A stretch of 64,000 bases of DNA from assembly GCA_019828565.1 (NCBI GenBank), contig JAHDYR010000015.1, positions 682,001-746,000 on the forward strand, given 5' to 3'. Source of the DNA: Carpediemonas membranifera. Taxonomy: Eukaryota > Fornicata. Made by a program: the position numbers and the translations under genes. Within the stretch, counting starts at the first letter, position 1, and the number at the start of each line of letters is the position of its first letter. Under the pieces are notes generated by a model. That model was not told the DNA's origin and made no database searches. It saw only the letters and a list, made by a program, of their open reading frames with translations. This document shows, piece by piece, positions 11,135-19,590 of the stretch.

Positions 11135-12439
11135 ATGACGAGGACGACAATCGAGCCTATTTCCACGCTTCCTGTGAAGGTTGCTACAGATGAGAGCTCT
11201 AATAATTACCAAGTAACCAGTGAAACCGCCACTAGGGACGTGGAGAACCTGCACCGCGCCTCGGGAAATTACTTCGAGACAAACGCGCGCTGCCCACACA
11301 AGATATTCCTTCGATTTAGCAACGCTCGGATAATTACGCACGTGTACATGAATCTTCACCGCTCGGACCAGTCATACTGCCCCAAGGTAGTCCGTGTGCA
11401 CCCAGTGCTCGCCTCGGGTGAGTCCCAGCCCGCGTTGGAGTACAAGCTCGCCCACCGCACCGGGTGGTTTGTCCTTCCGACCGGGACCAGTGAGTCTGTG
11501 ACGGAGGTGACCCTCACGGTGGTCAAGAACCACAGCAACGGCCGCGACTGCCGTATCCGGTGTATCAGAGTGCACTGCGAGCTCGACACCAGCAAGCCGC
11601 TCGAAGCTGTCCTGCTCACTGCCAGTGGTGTTTCATTCAGCGCCATCCACCCTGACACGGGCTCCGTCCCGACAGATTGCACACTCGCCATGGCCGACGG
11701 CGAGCTCAACGCCCATAAGGCTGTGCTCATGGCCGCGTCTGAGTACTTCCGGGCGATGCTGGTTTCCGGCATGCTGGAATCTGGGGGGCGGGTGAGTCTG
11801 CCGGACATCCCGACTGAGACGATGCGGGCCGTGATTGACTTCATATATCTGGGGACACTCGAACTCAACTGCGGCAAGGACGACGTATTTGAGATCCAGA
11901 CACCGCAAGGCGAGACGCTTCTCTTCACCGGACCAGTCGGGTTCACCCTGAACCTCTTCGTCGTGGCACAACGGCTGGCCCTCGGCGGGTTGTGCGGCAG
12001 CATTGCCTCGTGGATGGTCCAGAGCATCTCCCTGCTTGCACAGACGGACTCCTTCGTCGGCTTCATCACAGCGTTTACGGACAGCCACCTGGACAAGGTC
12101 TGCTCGGCTTACCTGCTGCTCAACCCCATCGCCGCCCTGTATGACGGCACGCTCGACCGCATGGGGGACGGCGTGCTGCGTACCTTCGTCAGCAAGCTCA
12201 TCGGCACTGAGGCCGTCCAGCAATTCAACATGCCCGAGATAGGGTCTCGCGTCGGGGTGCTCCCCGCTGTAAGAATCCCATCTGACGCGGCCAAGCCCTT
12301 CTCGGGCGTGCTCCTGGGCCGCACCAGCACCAAGCCGGACGGGATGGCCTGCATTGAGTACAAGACGGTGTCGGGCGGCACGGCCGAGTGGAGCGTGCTC
12401 GCGATGGCTGTGGCCGCTATAATCGAGGACGACGCTTGA
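11135..12439 (+). CDS. DOC (APC10-like)-BTB fusion protein, probable ubiquitin-ligase adaptor
   Basis: 434 residues. Residues about 30-150 match the DOC/APC10 jelly-roll: PHKIFLRFSN, SDQSYCPKVVRVHP, the TGWF.LP turn and the family hallmark KNHSNGRDCRIRCIRVH. In APC10 this domain recognises destruction-box substrates with the APC/C coactivator. Residues about 175-240 form a BTB domain: DCTLAMADGELNAHKAVLMAASEYFRAML, then LPDIPTETMRAVIDFIYLGTLEL. BTB proteins dimerise and commonly dock onto Cullin-3. A helical BACK-like region follows (about 265-350). The combination suggests a substrate adaptor of a cullin ligase, which is inference. It starts at ATG 11135, preceded by CACACA. TGTAAAT at 12450 follows the stop. 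Domain calls are strong; the job is unproven. Confidence 0.85.
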   Translation: MTRTTIEPISTLPVKVATDESSNNYQVTSETATRDVENLHRASGNYFETNARCPHKIFLRFSNARIITHVYMNLHRSDQSYCPKVVRVHPVLASGESQPALEYKLAHRTGWFVLPTGTSESVTEVTLTVVKNHSNGRDCRIRCIRVHCELDTSKPLEAVLLTASGVSFSAIHPDTGSVPTDCTLAMADGELNAHKAVLMAASEYFRAMLVSGMLESGGRVSLPDIPTETMRAVIDFIYLGTLELNCGKDDVFEIQTPQGETLLFTGPVGFTLNLFVVAQRLALGGLCGSIASWMVQSISLLAQTDSFVGFITAFTDSHLDKVCSAYLLLNPIAALYDGTLDRMGDGVLRTFVSKLIGTEAVQQFNMPEIGSRVGVLPAVRIPSDAAKPFSGVLLGRTSTKPDGMACIEYKTVSGGTAEWSVLAMAVAAIIEDDA

Positions 12440-12449
12440 TATGTATATA

Positions 12450-12456
12450 TGTAAAT
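12450..12456 (+). promoter_or_regulatory. TGTAAAT, putative polyadenylation signal of DOC-BTB gene
   Basis: Exact TGTAAAT 10 nt after the TGA at 12437-12439. Function inferred from recurrence at other gene ends in the window. Confidence 0.5.
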
Positions 12457-12490
12457 ACAGACAGCTTTGTTTAGTACATGCCTACACAGG

Positions 12491-13208
12491 ATGTCCTTCA
12501 GCAGCGCCGTCTCCCGAGAGTCCCCATCGCTGTGCAATGGATCGCCCGGGACGGTGACGGACCATGCTGACTCTCTCATCGGCCCTGGCCTTCGATCCAC
12601 TGCCATGCGGATTGCAACCAGACAACAGCGAGCTCTTGTCATCATGACATTCTTGCGAAGTCTTACCTGCGAACGACGAACGATATATCAAAAGATGCAA
12701 ACATTACAAGGCAGACGATATGCACGCCTCGTGCAATACATTAGAGAGCACGGGGGCGAGCTACCCCAGAACCCTATCGCCGAATTCGCCGATCTCCCCT
12801 GGCCGACGAATCGCCAGGCTATCCTGTACAGGCACGGGTGGACGAGGCACCACCATAGGCCCATCCCACCTCCGGTGGCTGCGCCTGAGGAGACTGTGTT
12901 GAATGAGGTGTCCCCGCCTGAGGTGGCTAGCCCGGTGATTGTCTGCCACAACACAGACACTACTAATCGCGCCGGAATGCACTGGAAGAGTATGACGACG
13001 CACTGGATGAGGCAATGGCCTGCCATGGCCGGCTCAAGTATTCGTGGAATCCATGGACAGTGACGATGAAGAGTATGGTGAGAGGCCGGCGCGAAAACTG
13101 AGGACTTTAGCGCAGTGCGCCGCTGGGTGGACAGACGGGAGGTGGCGGGTCGGCGACGCTGGCGTGAGTAAAGTCACGTTTTGGGGCGAAGGGATGGAGA
13201 GCGCGTAG
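12491..13208 (+). pseudogene. Unrecognised, probably frame-broken gene
   Basis: An open frame from ATG 12491 to 13063 contains a plausible charged segment (CERRTIYQKMQTLQGRRY, then PIAEFADLPWPTNRQAILYRHGW) followed by Pro/Val-rich sequence. Downstream the coding look jumps frame: an acidic stretch (LEEYDDALDEAMACHG, about 12,978-13,026) and then another frame (VFVESMDSDDEEYGERPARK, open to TAG 13,206-13,208). This suggests one gene with one or two frameshifts, or an unrecognised intron. I recognise no family. Reality and function are uncertain. Confidence 0.35.
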
Positions 13209-13680
13209 CCGTCTCTGCACGATGCTAGAGACTGTTATTGCGACTTCCGCTGTCGTCGAGACCCACGCTCGGGCGGGTGCTGTCAGATCAACAGTCGGGG
13301 CCTAAACACCGATGAAAACGCCCAGAGGCGCGAACACCGAAGTCCAGCGCTCAAAAGCACCACGCTGGCCTGAATCCTCGATTTTTGTTCGCGCAGTGCT
13401 CCTGAACCCCCACAACTGCGATGGCCACAGCATACAGCAGCGGTGAAATGACGCTGGATATAACAACATGAATCAGCACATATCAGTGCTTCTAGATCAT
13501 TAAAATGACATCAGAACGAGCACAAGTCGTCTACGCGACGAGTTTCCCCAGGTGCATCTTATGACGTGAGCTCGACTCCAGCTGAAGTCGGAAACGACAG
13601 AATGTACAAGCAGACAGAAAGAAGTGTAAATGTTTACTACAGTCGCCCATGCGTCTCCTACTTGATGTTGGTTAGCTGTT
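13209..13680. other. Intergenic, nothing recognised
   Basis: About 470 bp between the broken gene and the H2A 3' end. No convincing coding sequence, RNA gene or repeat seen. Confidence 0.5.
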
Positions 13681-13696
13681 GGTGTCTTTTGACACC
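13681..13696 (-). promoter_or_regulatory. Histone-type 3' stem-loop of H2A mRNA
   Basis: On the mRNA strand GGTGTC-AAAA-GACACC: a perfect 6-bp stem with a 4-nt loop, starting 18 nt after the H2A stop. Canonical histone 3' stem-loops have the same 6+4 geometry and a GG...CC base, though with a U-rich loop; here the loop is AAAA. Role in 3' processing is inferred. Confidence 0.6.
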
Positions 13697-13714
13697 TTTT
13701 TTTTCGGAAGGAAT

Positions 13715-14089
13715 TCAAGCCTCCTGAGTGGCAGCCTTGCCCTTGCCCTTGGACAGGATGCGCTGGTGGATGTGGGGGAGAACACCGCCAGCAGGAATGA
13801 CAACATCGGCAAAGAGGCGGGAAAGCTCCTCGTCGTGGCGGATGGCCAGCTGGATGTGGCGGGGGGTGATACGGCGCTTGTTGTTCTCGCGCACGGCGTT
13901 GCCAGCGAGCTCGATGACCTCAGCGGTGATGTACTCGAGGACGGAGGCGAGGTAGACGGGGGCACCGGCACCGATACGCTTGGCGTAACGGCCGTCACGG
14001 AGCTGACGGTGGATACGACCGACAGGGAACTGCAGGCCGGCACGCTCGGACCGGGAGGTGGAAGTCTTCTTTTCGGTATCCTTGGGCAT
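13715..14089 (-). CDS. Histone H2A
   Basis: 124 residues, core nucleosome histone. Motifs: [51 protein letters not shown]. Acidic-patch residues (E..E..E in EYITAEVIE and DEE in HDEEL) are kept. The docking domain is mixed: GGVLP is typical of canonical H2A, while PHIHQRIL resembles the GGVIPHIH segment of H2A.Z. The N-terminal tail ([15 protein letters not shown]) is short and lacks the usual SGRGK. The C terminus is [11 protein letters not shown], ending in a TQE that resembles the SQE motif of H2A.X. A/T-rich DNA lies upstream. A histone-type stem-loop rather than TGTAAAT follows the gene. Intronless. Identity is certain, variant class is not. Confidence 0.96.
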   Translation of the reverse strand: MPKDTEKKTSTSRSERAGLQFPVGRIHRQLRDGRYAKRIGAGAPVYLASVLEYITAEVIELAGNAVRENNKRRITPRHIQLAIRHDEELSRLFADVVIPAGGVLPHIHQRILSKGKGKAATQEA

Positions 14090-14422
14090 TTCCTTGGATT
14101 AATTCCTAAGCTTGTTGCCGTCAAGAATTTTGTATATTGGAGAAAATTGCAATTACTTTGTCAAATAGAGCTCAGTTTATGGTTTAGAAAATTTGAAACA
14201 GAATGAAGGGACAGCAGCAAGAATAGAGAAGTAGCAGCAAGAATAAGCAGCAAGATTGATAAGATGTAAGTGTTTATTGCTACTAATGTTGTTTTGTCTT
14301 CAGTTCTCTTCTTCCCATTGCTTCTTTTCCGTCATACTCGATTTCATGCTCTCTTCGTCCGCGAACAAGTTTCATAGGGAAGAACTTGATATAAAAACCA
14401 ACGTTTCATGCACATATGAAAC
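14090..14422. other. A/T-rich intergenic region between H2A start and debranching-enzyme stop
   Basis: Visibly more A/T-rich than the surrounding genes. Contains three copies of AGCAGCAAGA(A/T)T-type repeats at about 14,211-14,257. It probably includes the H2A promoter. No coding sequence seen. Confidence 0.5.
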
Positions 14423-14429
14423 ATTTACA
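14423..14429 (-). promoter_or_regulatory. TGTAAAT overlapping the debranching-enzyme stop codon
   Basis: The minus strand reads CTG TAA ATG: the stop codon is the centre of the TGTAAAT heptamer found at other gene ends. If it is the polyadenylation signal, the 3' UTR must be very short. Confidence 0.5.
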
Positions 14430-17400
14430 GCTTCTGATAGAGCTCGATGACAGCCTCGAGAATGGTGCCGACGCTCCATGCCTGAGCGGGGCAGCTCCCG
14501 TGGCATACAGAGCCGTCTCCCTGTGTGAGCTCAACCAGCGAGCCCCAATCGGAGTCATTAAAGATGTGGCGCTTCGTGGCGTCCAGCGCGGCGGCCACTC
14601 GCCAGACCATGTCCTCGCGGTCCTCGCCGGGGAAATAGAGCGCGGCGCGGAGGATGTAGCCAAGCGGCCAGACCCATGCGGGCCCCTGGTGGTATGCGGC
14701 GCCGCATGCAGTTGTGGGGTCGTCGGAGTCCTCAGACGTGTAGTGGGGGCGATAGGCCCAGTCGTCGGGGTCGAGGGTGCGGGCGCCCTGCATCAGCCCG
14801 TCGCCCACAAGGTACTTCAGCATCATCTCGATGGCCTCGGCGGCGTGCTCGGGCAGGAAGATGTCCGGGGCGACGACCATGGCGATGGCCTGGTTGGGGC
14901 GGAGCTGGTAGTCGGGGAACCCGTCGGTGGAGCCAACGGTGTCCTTGTAGATGCCACGCTTGTTGGCGAACTGCGAACTGTCATTAGGGGAGACAAAGAA
15001 CTTGCGGTCGAAGAACCGGAAGATTCGGTCGCGCCAGTCCTTGATCTTCATGATCTCGGACCCGACATAAACAGAATCATTGGCCATTCTCTTGACAGCG
15101 TTCGCCATGACCCACTCGAGACACGCAGCCTGCAGCCCGACGATCTCGACGTCCGCACCGTCCCTGGGAGTCGAGGGGACGCCCCAGTTGCCGGCCCGGC
15201 GGGACTCGCCCATCTTGTCCATCCAGGTCCCGCAGTTCTGCTTGTTCCCACCATGGGCGAACCCGGTCTCGGGGTCGACGTGGACGTCCACGTTGAACCC
15301 GTGGGCCTGCATCTTCTCGTCGATCTGGGTGCCGGCGTTCCATTCGCGGTAGTGGATACCGCGGGCATGGGCGCTGAGCGCCTCATAGATCAGCTCGGTG
15401 ATGGTGGTCCTGTTGGCCTGCGGGTCGATGACCGAGACCGTCTTCCGGCGAGGGATCCGGACCCCGTCGAAGGTGACGTAGTCGCTCTGCTCGTCTGACT
15501 TGAAGAGGCGGACAACATCGGCGTCTAGGAAGGCCTTGCCCTCTGGCGCAGCGTCGCAGTACTGGGTAACGGCGTACATCCACCACCACACCGCGTCCCG
15601 GCAGTTGTACCGAGGGTTCCGGCCGGAGTCGAGCAGGTTAGGGATCAGTCCGTGCCGCATAGCCGCCCCGAAGCCGAGCAGGATCTCACGGGCCTCGTCG
15701 AAGCGCTCGGTGAGGAGCAGGAGGCCACGGAAGGCGATGAACGTGTCCCTTCCCCAGGCCCGCATGAAGCCGTGGGTGAAGTGGGGGAATCCGGCCGCCA
15801 GCGATACCTCGTACGTAGGGGGGTCGTTGGGGCAGAGCACCTTAAGGACGGCCGCGTCGATCAGTGACGCGCCGCCGCACACGCCGACGAATGGGATGGC
15901 GGCGATGGCGAGGGACCGGATGAGTCTGTCGCCGTCCCTGATCTCGGGCGCCATCTTCAGGAGGGCGGCGTTCTTAGCCGCGCGACGGATCACCTGGAGG
16001 TGGATGTCCATGGCCCACGGGTGCAGGAAGGACGGCAGCTGTTTGATCGTGGCCAGCTTGTCCCGCCACCATGCCGCGACGGGGGCCAGGGCGGCGTGGC
16101 CCTTGTTGACGTATGCGTCTAGGCGGTTGACGACGTGTTCAGCGAGCCACGGCCCGTTCCTGATGTTTGACAGCAGAGGATGGCCCATGTCGGCCCGCTC
16201 GCGGCACTGGTCGAGGATCTTGCAGATGGACTCGATGCCGCAGAACAGCAGCGGGCCATGATCGGGGACGTCGTACGCGGAGAAGCCGATGATCGATGCC
16301 TCCTCCTGGGACTCCGTGAAGAGAAGGCGGGAGATGTCCTGGATGGAGCAGTCCGCCAGCATCGTCTTCAGCGGGGCCAGCACAGCCTTGGCGTTGGCCG
16401 GAACCTGGGCGCCCTTCAGGATGAACGGCAGCACGTACTTCTGGACGCTGAGCATGTTGTTGCAAGCCGCCACGGCGGTGGAGGAGTCGGGAGAGTCGAC
16501 GTCGAACACGGCGATCGACCCGGGCGGGAAGTTCGTCAGGCGGAGCCACGTGTCTCTGCCGTCGACGTCCACGGCGGCGATCTCGTTGAACGTGCCCACC
16601 TCGAGGCGGAGGTCGCATGGGGACGGGGTGATCGTGTGTTTGGCAGTCAGCCCCTGGGGCGGGGGCAGCGGCTGGACCGTGACACTGGCGGCGACATGGA
16701 CGTTGCCGATCCGGCCCGGGATGTGGATGGAATGCGGCGCGTCAGACGGCTCCTTGAAGGCGGGCCGGGCGACGAAGAAGACGGACTTCCCGGTTCTCGG
16801 GTTGTACCTGTTGATGCTGATGACCCCAAGCTCCTGGTGGACGTGGGTCTGTGAGTAGCCCTCGGCCGCCAGCCGGCAGTGCAGGGTGTTCAGAATGGCC
16901 TTCACCTGTGAGATTCCGGGCCAGGCCGTCTTGGGGTAAGACGAGTACAGTCTGTTGTCCCGGACCACGTCGATCTGGGCAGATACGAGCTCATCAAAGC
17001 CCCGCACGCTGCCCGTGGTCGACACGCAGCCGGCCACCAGGCAGGCGGTGGAGAGGGCGTCTGCGGCCGTCCTGAGGGAGGCAGGGACCTCGTTGTCGTG
17101 GGTGCAATCGAAGAGGAGGGCGGGCAGGGCGGCCGATTTGCTGTTCGTGGCGAACGTCAGGGGGCGCTCGAGCTGACCGCACACGTCACCGCCGAGCTCG
17201 TAAATCAGACCGCCGAGCTTGAACGGTGTGTCCGGCGCTAGTGCCTCGCGCACGAGCGAGTCAATGGCCAGACGAGACGCGAACTCGACGTCTGCCGCCT
17301 GGGAACCGGTGAATAGCTCGGCGTTGACGTACAGGTTCGGGCGGATGGACCGGGCGACGGCCAGGAGATGCTCGGCCAGGTGGATGGGCGTGGAGTGTGC

Positions 17401-19410
17401 GTTGTCGATGCGGAACCCGTGGAAGATCCACGCCATGGTCTTGGCGTACTGCTCCATGTACTTCCACAGCCAGGGCGAGTCCGCGGGCTTGTCACCGTAC
17501 CGCAGTTTAACGCAGTCTCCCCAGATGATGATCTCCCGCCGCAAATACGACCTGGTGCCCGGTGCGGCGAAGTTCGATGCGGTATCGACAGCACCCCAAA
17601 TCCAGCCGTTGTTGGCCAGCCCGCAGAACCGGTCGAGGCACTCGTCAGCAGAGACGCCCGGGACGTTCTCGATGATGGCCTGCATCCCGTCCGTGGTCGG
17701 TGGGAGGGTCATGTGGCTAAGCATGAGGGACGCCTCGTGGTGCCCGGCCGACGACGCGGAACGGACCTCCTGCAGGAACTCGTGGTCGATGTCGAGCACG
17801 GAGGTTGGGTCCGCCGGGTCGACCACCTGCTCGTATCGAGGGGCGCCCCTCCCCTTGGCCCTGGCAGCCCTGCCCTGGACCGGTCCCCTGAGCGACGGGA
17901 CGACTGTGAAGTACGGGGAGAAGATGGGCTGCTTCAGTGTGATGGGCTTCCTGAAACAAGGGCCCTTGGGGTCGAAGAACTGGTAGGCTACAGCGTTGAT
18001 CATGTGATCGAGGGCCACGGACATGTCCTCGTCGTGCTTGCTCCGCTCTCTGTCGTTGCTGACGATCATGATCTCCCGTGCGGCGTTGAGCACGACCTGC
18101 TTGATCGAGTCTGATCTCACTGCCTGGTTGACTGAGGGCCCCATGGCGTGGATGAGGATGCGGGCCGCCTTGGCCCAGTTGAGCTGGGCGCCGTGCCGCT
18201 TCTTAGTGACCCGGAACGAGCAGTGGTCGATGATGTAGCCGGCCAGCCCGGACTCGACGAGCTCGTGGTAGTTGAACGAGAGCATCTGCTCGTTCCATGA
18301 CAGATGGAAGTCCGTCTTCTCGTCGTCCGCCAACACCGGGTTCTCCCAGCGCATACCCTTCATGGCGCTGACGACGCCATCGATGACGGTGGTGGTGGAC
18401 AACTGAACGTATACGTCCTCGATGTTGAACATGAAGTACTCGAAGAGGTGCAGCCGGTCCATGACGTTGTTCCTAATGAGGCTGCGGAGGTTAGACAGCC
18501 ACTGACCGACCCTGTTGTCCGGGAGTTCATCGATCCGTGGCGTCACATGTGGGAACTCGTTCAAAGCAACGCTGTTGGACATCAGACGCAGGAACACGTC
18601 CAATAGGAAGGCAGGGTAGAGATATGACTCGCTGTCGGTGCAGTACCCGGTCTCAGGGTGGGTGGGCAGCCAGGACGTGTCCGCTGAGACGTGGTTGGCT
18701 ACAATATCGACAATCGAGAGGGCCCCCCGCTTCTCAATGCTGTTGACAATGTTCTTGATCTTAAGCACCTTCTCGCTGAACAGCATGTTACCGCTGCCCC
18801 CCTGTACGTCGCTGAACAGTGTCGGGTTGAAGTCGAGGTGGGACTTGATGCTGTAGGCGGAGTTCGACCCGCCTAGCACCTGGATCGGGGAGAAGTGGAG
18901 CATGTTGTACTTCGTACGCAGTGTGAGGTCGAGTCTGTCGAGCCAGGAGGACAGCGGCCCGAGGTTCTTGGTCAGCACGGTCTGGAACACAATGCCGTCG
19001 GAGGGCACGTACTTGCCGTTGATGTGCAGCCTCGCCGCAATGACAATGGCCTGCTTGGTGTGCTCCTCGTCGTTGATCATGAACCAGAAGGACCCAGGAT
19101 GCTTCGCCTCGACGGTGACAACCACATCACCCTTCAAATCACCGGGCTCAAGCGTTTTGGGGCGCTCAAATTTGTAACGGTGAACGTTAGTGCTCATAGC
19201 TAGTTCGTTGAGGTTCGTTACCAGCTCCACAGGCGATTCCTTCTCAGAAATGATCGAAGGCTTTAGGAACGGCGATGCAATGGGCAAAACGATACGAATG
19301 GTGGTCCCTTGCTCTACACGGATCAAACCAGAATCCTGGGCGTGCCCATCTGGCCATAGCCGGAGTACACGACGCATAATCCAGACTCTGGCGTTGTCGA
19401 ATGACATCAT
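14425..19410 (-). CDS. AGL: Glycogen debranching enzyme, bifunctional (AGL/Gdb1 type)
   Basis: 1,661 residues (human AGL is about 1,530). It transfers oligoglucosyl stubs (4-alpha-glucanotransferase, EC 2.4.1.25) and then hydrolyses the alpha-1,6 branch (EC 3.2.1.33) during glycogen breakdown in the cytosol. The N-terminal GH13-type half has the nucleophile motif GFRIDNAHSTPIHLAEH (about residue 660), acid/base NAELFTGS (about 698) and CTHDNEVP (about 770). The C-terminal GH133 half has FMRAWGRDTFIAFRG (about 1220), NPRYNCRDAVWWW and GGNKQNCGTWMDKMGES (about 1385). All key blocks are intact. Two ATGs stand in tandem at 19410. The stop TAA (14427-14425) lies inside TGTAAAT, so the putative poly(A) signal overlaps the coding end. 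No introns. Confidence 0.97.
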   Translation of the reverse strand: MMSFDNARVWIMRRVLRLWPDGHAQDSGLIRVEQGTTIRIVLPIASPFLKPSIISEKESPVELVTNLNELAMSTNVHRYKFERPKTLEPGDLKGDVVVTVEAKHPGSFWFMINDEEHTKQAIVIAARLHINGKYVPSDGIVFQTVLTKNLGPLSSWLDRLDLTLRTKYNMLHFSPIQVLGGSNSAYSIKSHLDFNPTLFSDVQGGSGNMLFSEKVLKIKNIVNSIEKRGALSIVDIVANHVSADTSWLPTHPETGYCTDSESYLYPAFLLDVFLRLMSNSVALNEFPHVTPRIDELPDNRVGQWLSNLRSLIRNNVMDRLHLFEYFMFNIEDVYVQLSTTTVIDGVVSAMKGMRWENPVLADDEKTDFHLSWNEQMLSFNYHELVESGLAGYIIDHCSFRVTKKRHGAQLNWAKAARILIHAMGPSVNQAVRSDSIKQVVLNAAREIMIVSNDRERSKHDEDMSVALDHMINAVAYQFFDPKGPCFRKPITLKQPIFSPYFTVVPSLRGPVQGRAARAKGRGAPRYEQVVDPADPTSVLDIDHEFLQEVRSASSAGHHEASLMLSHMTLPPTTDGMQAIIENVPGVSADECLDRFCGLANNGWIWGAVDTASNFAAPGTRSYLRREIIIWGDCVKLRYGDKPADSPWLWKYMEQYAKTMAWIFHGFRIDNAHSTPIHLAEHLLAVARSIRPNLYVNAELFTGSQAADVEFASRLAIDSLVREALAPDTPFKLGGLIYELGGDVCGQLERPLTFATNSKSAALPALLFDCTHDNEVPASLRTAADALSTACLVAGCVSTTGSVRGFDELVSAQIDVVRDNRLYSSYPKTAWPGISQVKAILNTLHCRLAAEGYSQTHVHQELGVISINRYNPRTGKSVFFVARPAFKEPSDAPHSIHIPGRIGNVHVAASVTVQPLPPPQGLTAKHTITPSPCDLRLEVGTFNEIAAVDVDGRDTWLRLTNFPPGSIAVFDVDSPDSSTAVAACNNMLSVQKYVLPFILKGAQVPANAKAVLAPLKTMLADCSIQDISRLLFTESQEEASIIGFSAYDVPDHGPLLFCGIESICKILDQCRERADMGHPLLSNIRNGPWLAEHVVNRLDAYVNKGHAALAPVAAWWRDKLATIKQLPSFLHPWAMDIHLQVIRRAAKNAALLKMAPEIRDGDRLIRSLAIAAIPFVGVCGGASLIDAAVLKVLCPNDPPTYEVSLAAGFPHFTHGFMRAWGRDTFIAFRGLLLLTERFDEAREILLGFGAAMRHGLIPNLLDSGRNPRYNCRDAVWWWMYAVTQYCDAAPEGKAFLDADVVRLFKSDEQSDYVTFDGVRIPRRKTVSVIDPQANRTTITELIYEALSAHARGIHYREWNAGTQIDEKMQAHGFNVDVHVDPETGFAHGGNKQNCGTWMDKMGESRRAGNWGVPSTPRDGADVEIVGLQAACLEWVMANAVKRMANDSVYVGSEIMKIKDWRDRIFRFFDRKFFVSPNDSSQFANKRGIYKDTVGSTDGFPDYQLRPNQAIAMVVAPDIFLPEHAAEAIEMMLKYLVGDGLMQGARTLDPDDWAYRPHYTSEDSDDPTTACGAAYHQGPAWVWPLGYILRAALYFPGEDREDMVWRVAAALDATKRHIFNDSDWGSLVELTQGDGSVCHGSCPAQAWSVGTILEAVIELYQKL

Positions 19411-19590
19411 TTACCGTTTACGAGAACCTACATAAATCTAGTATCAGGCTCCCAGCATGCCATGTATTGGCATACGTACCAAAGGGTCGCCCCAAAAAGG
19501 TTCCACGCCCGTGATGCGATTCGATTTCCTCAGAATCAACTGGATCGAGCATCAACATATTCAGCGGTAACAATGTAGTTTATCATACAA

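Noticed and set aside
13679-14206. 175-codon open frame opposite histone H2A
   Set aside because: Antisense shadow of H2A; the H2A protein is unmistakable.
14416-15498. 360-codon open frame opposite the debranching enzyme
   Set aside because: Shadow of the highly conserved GH133 coding region.
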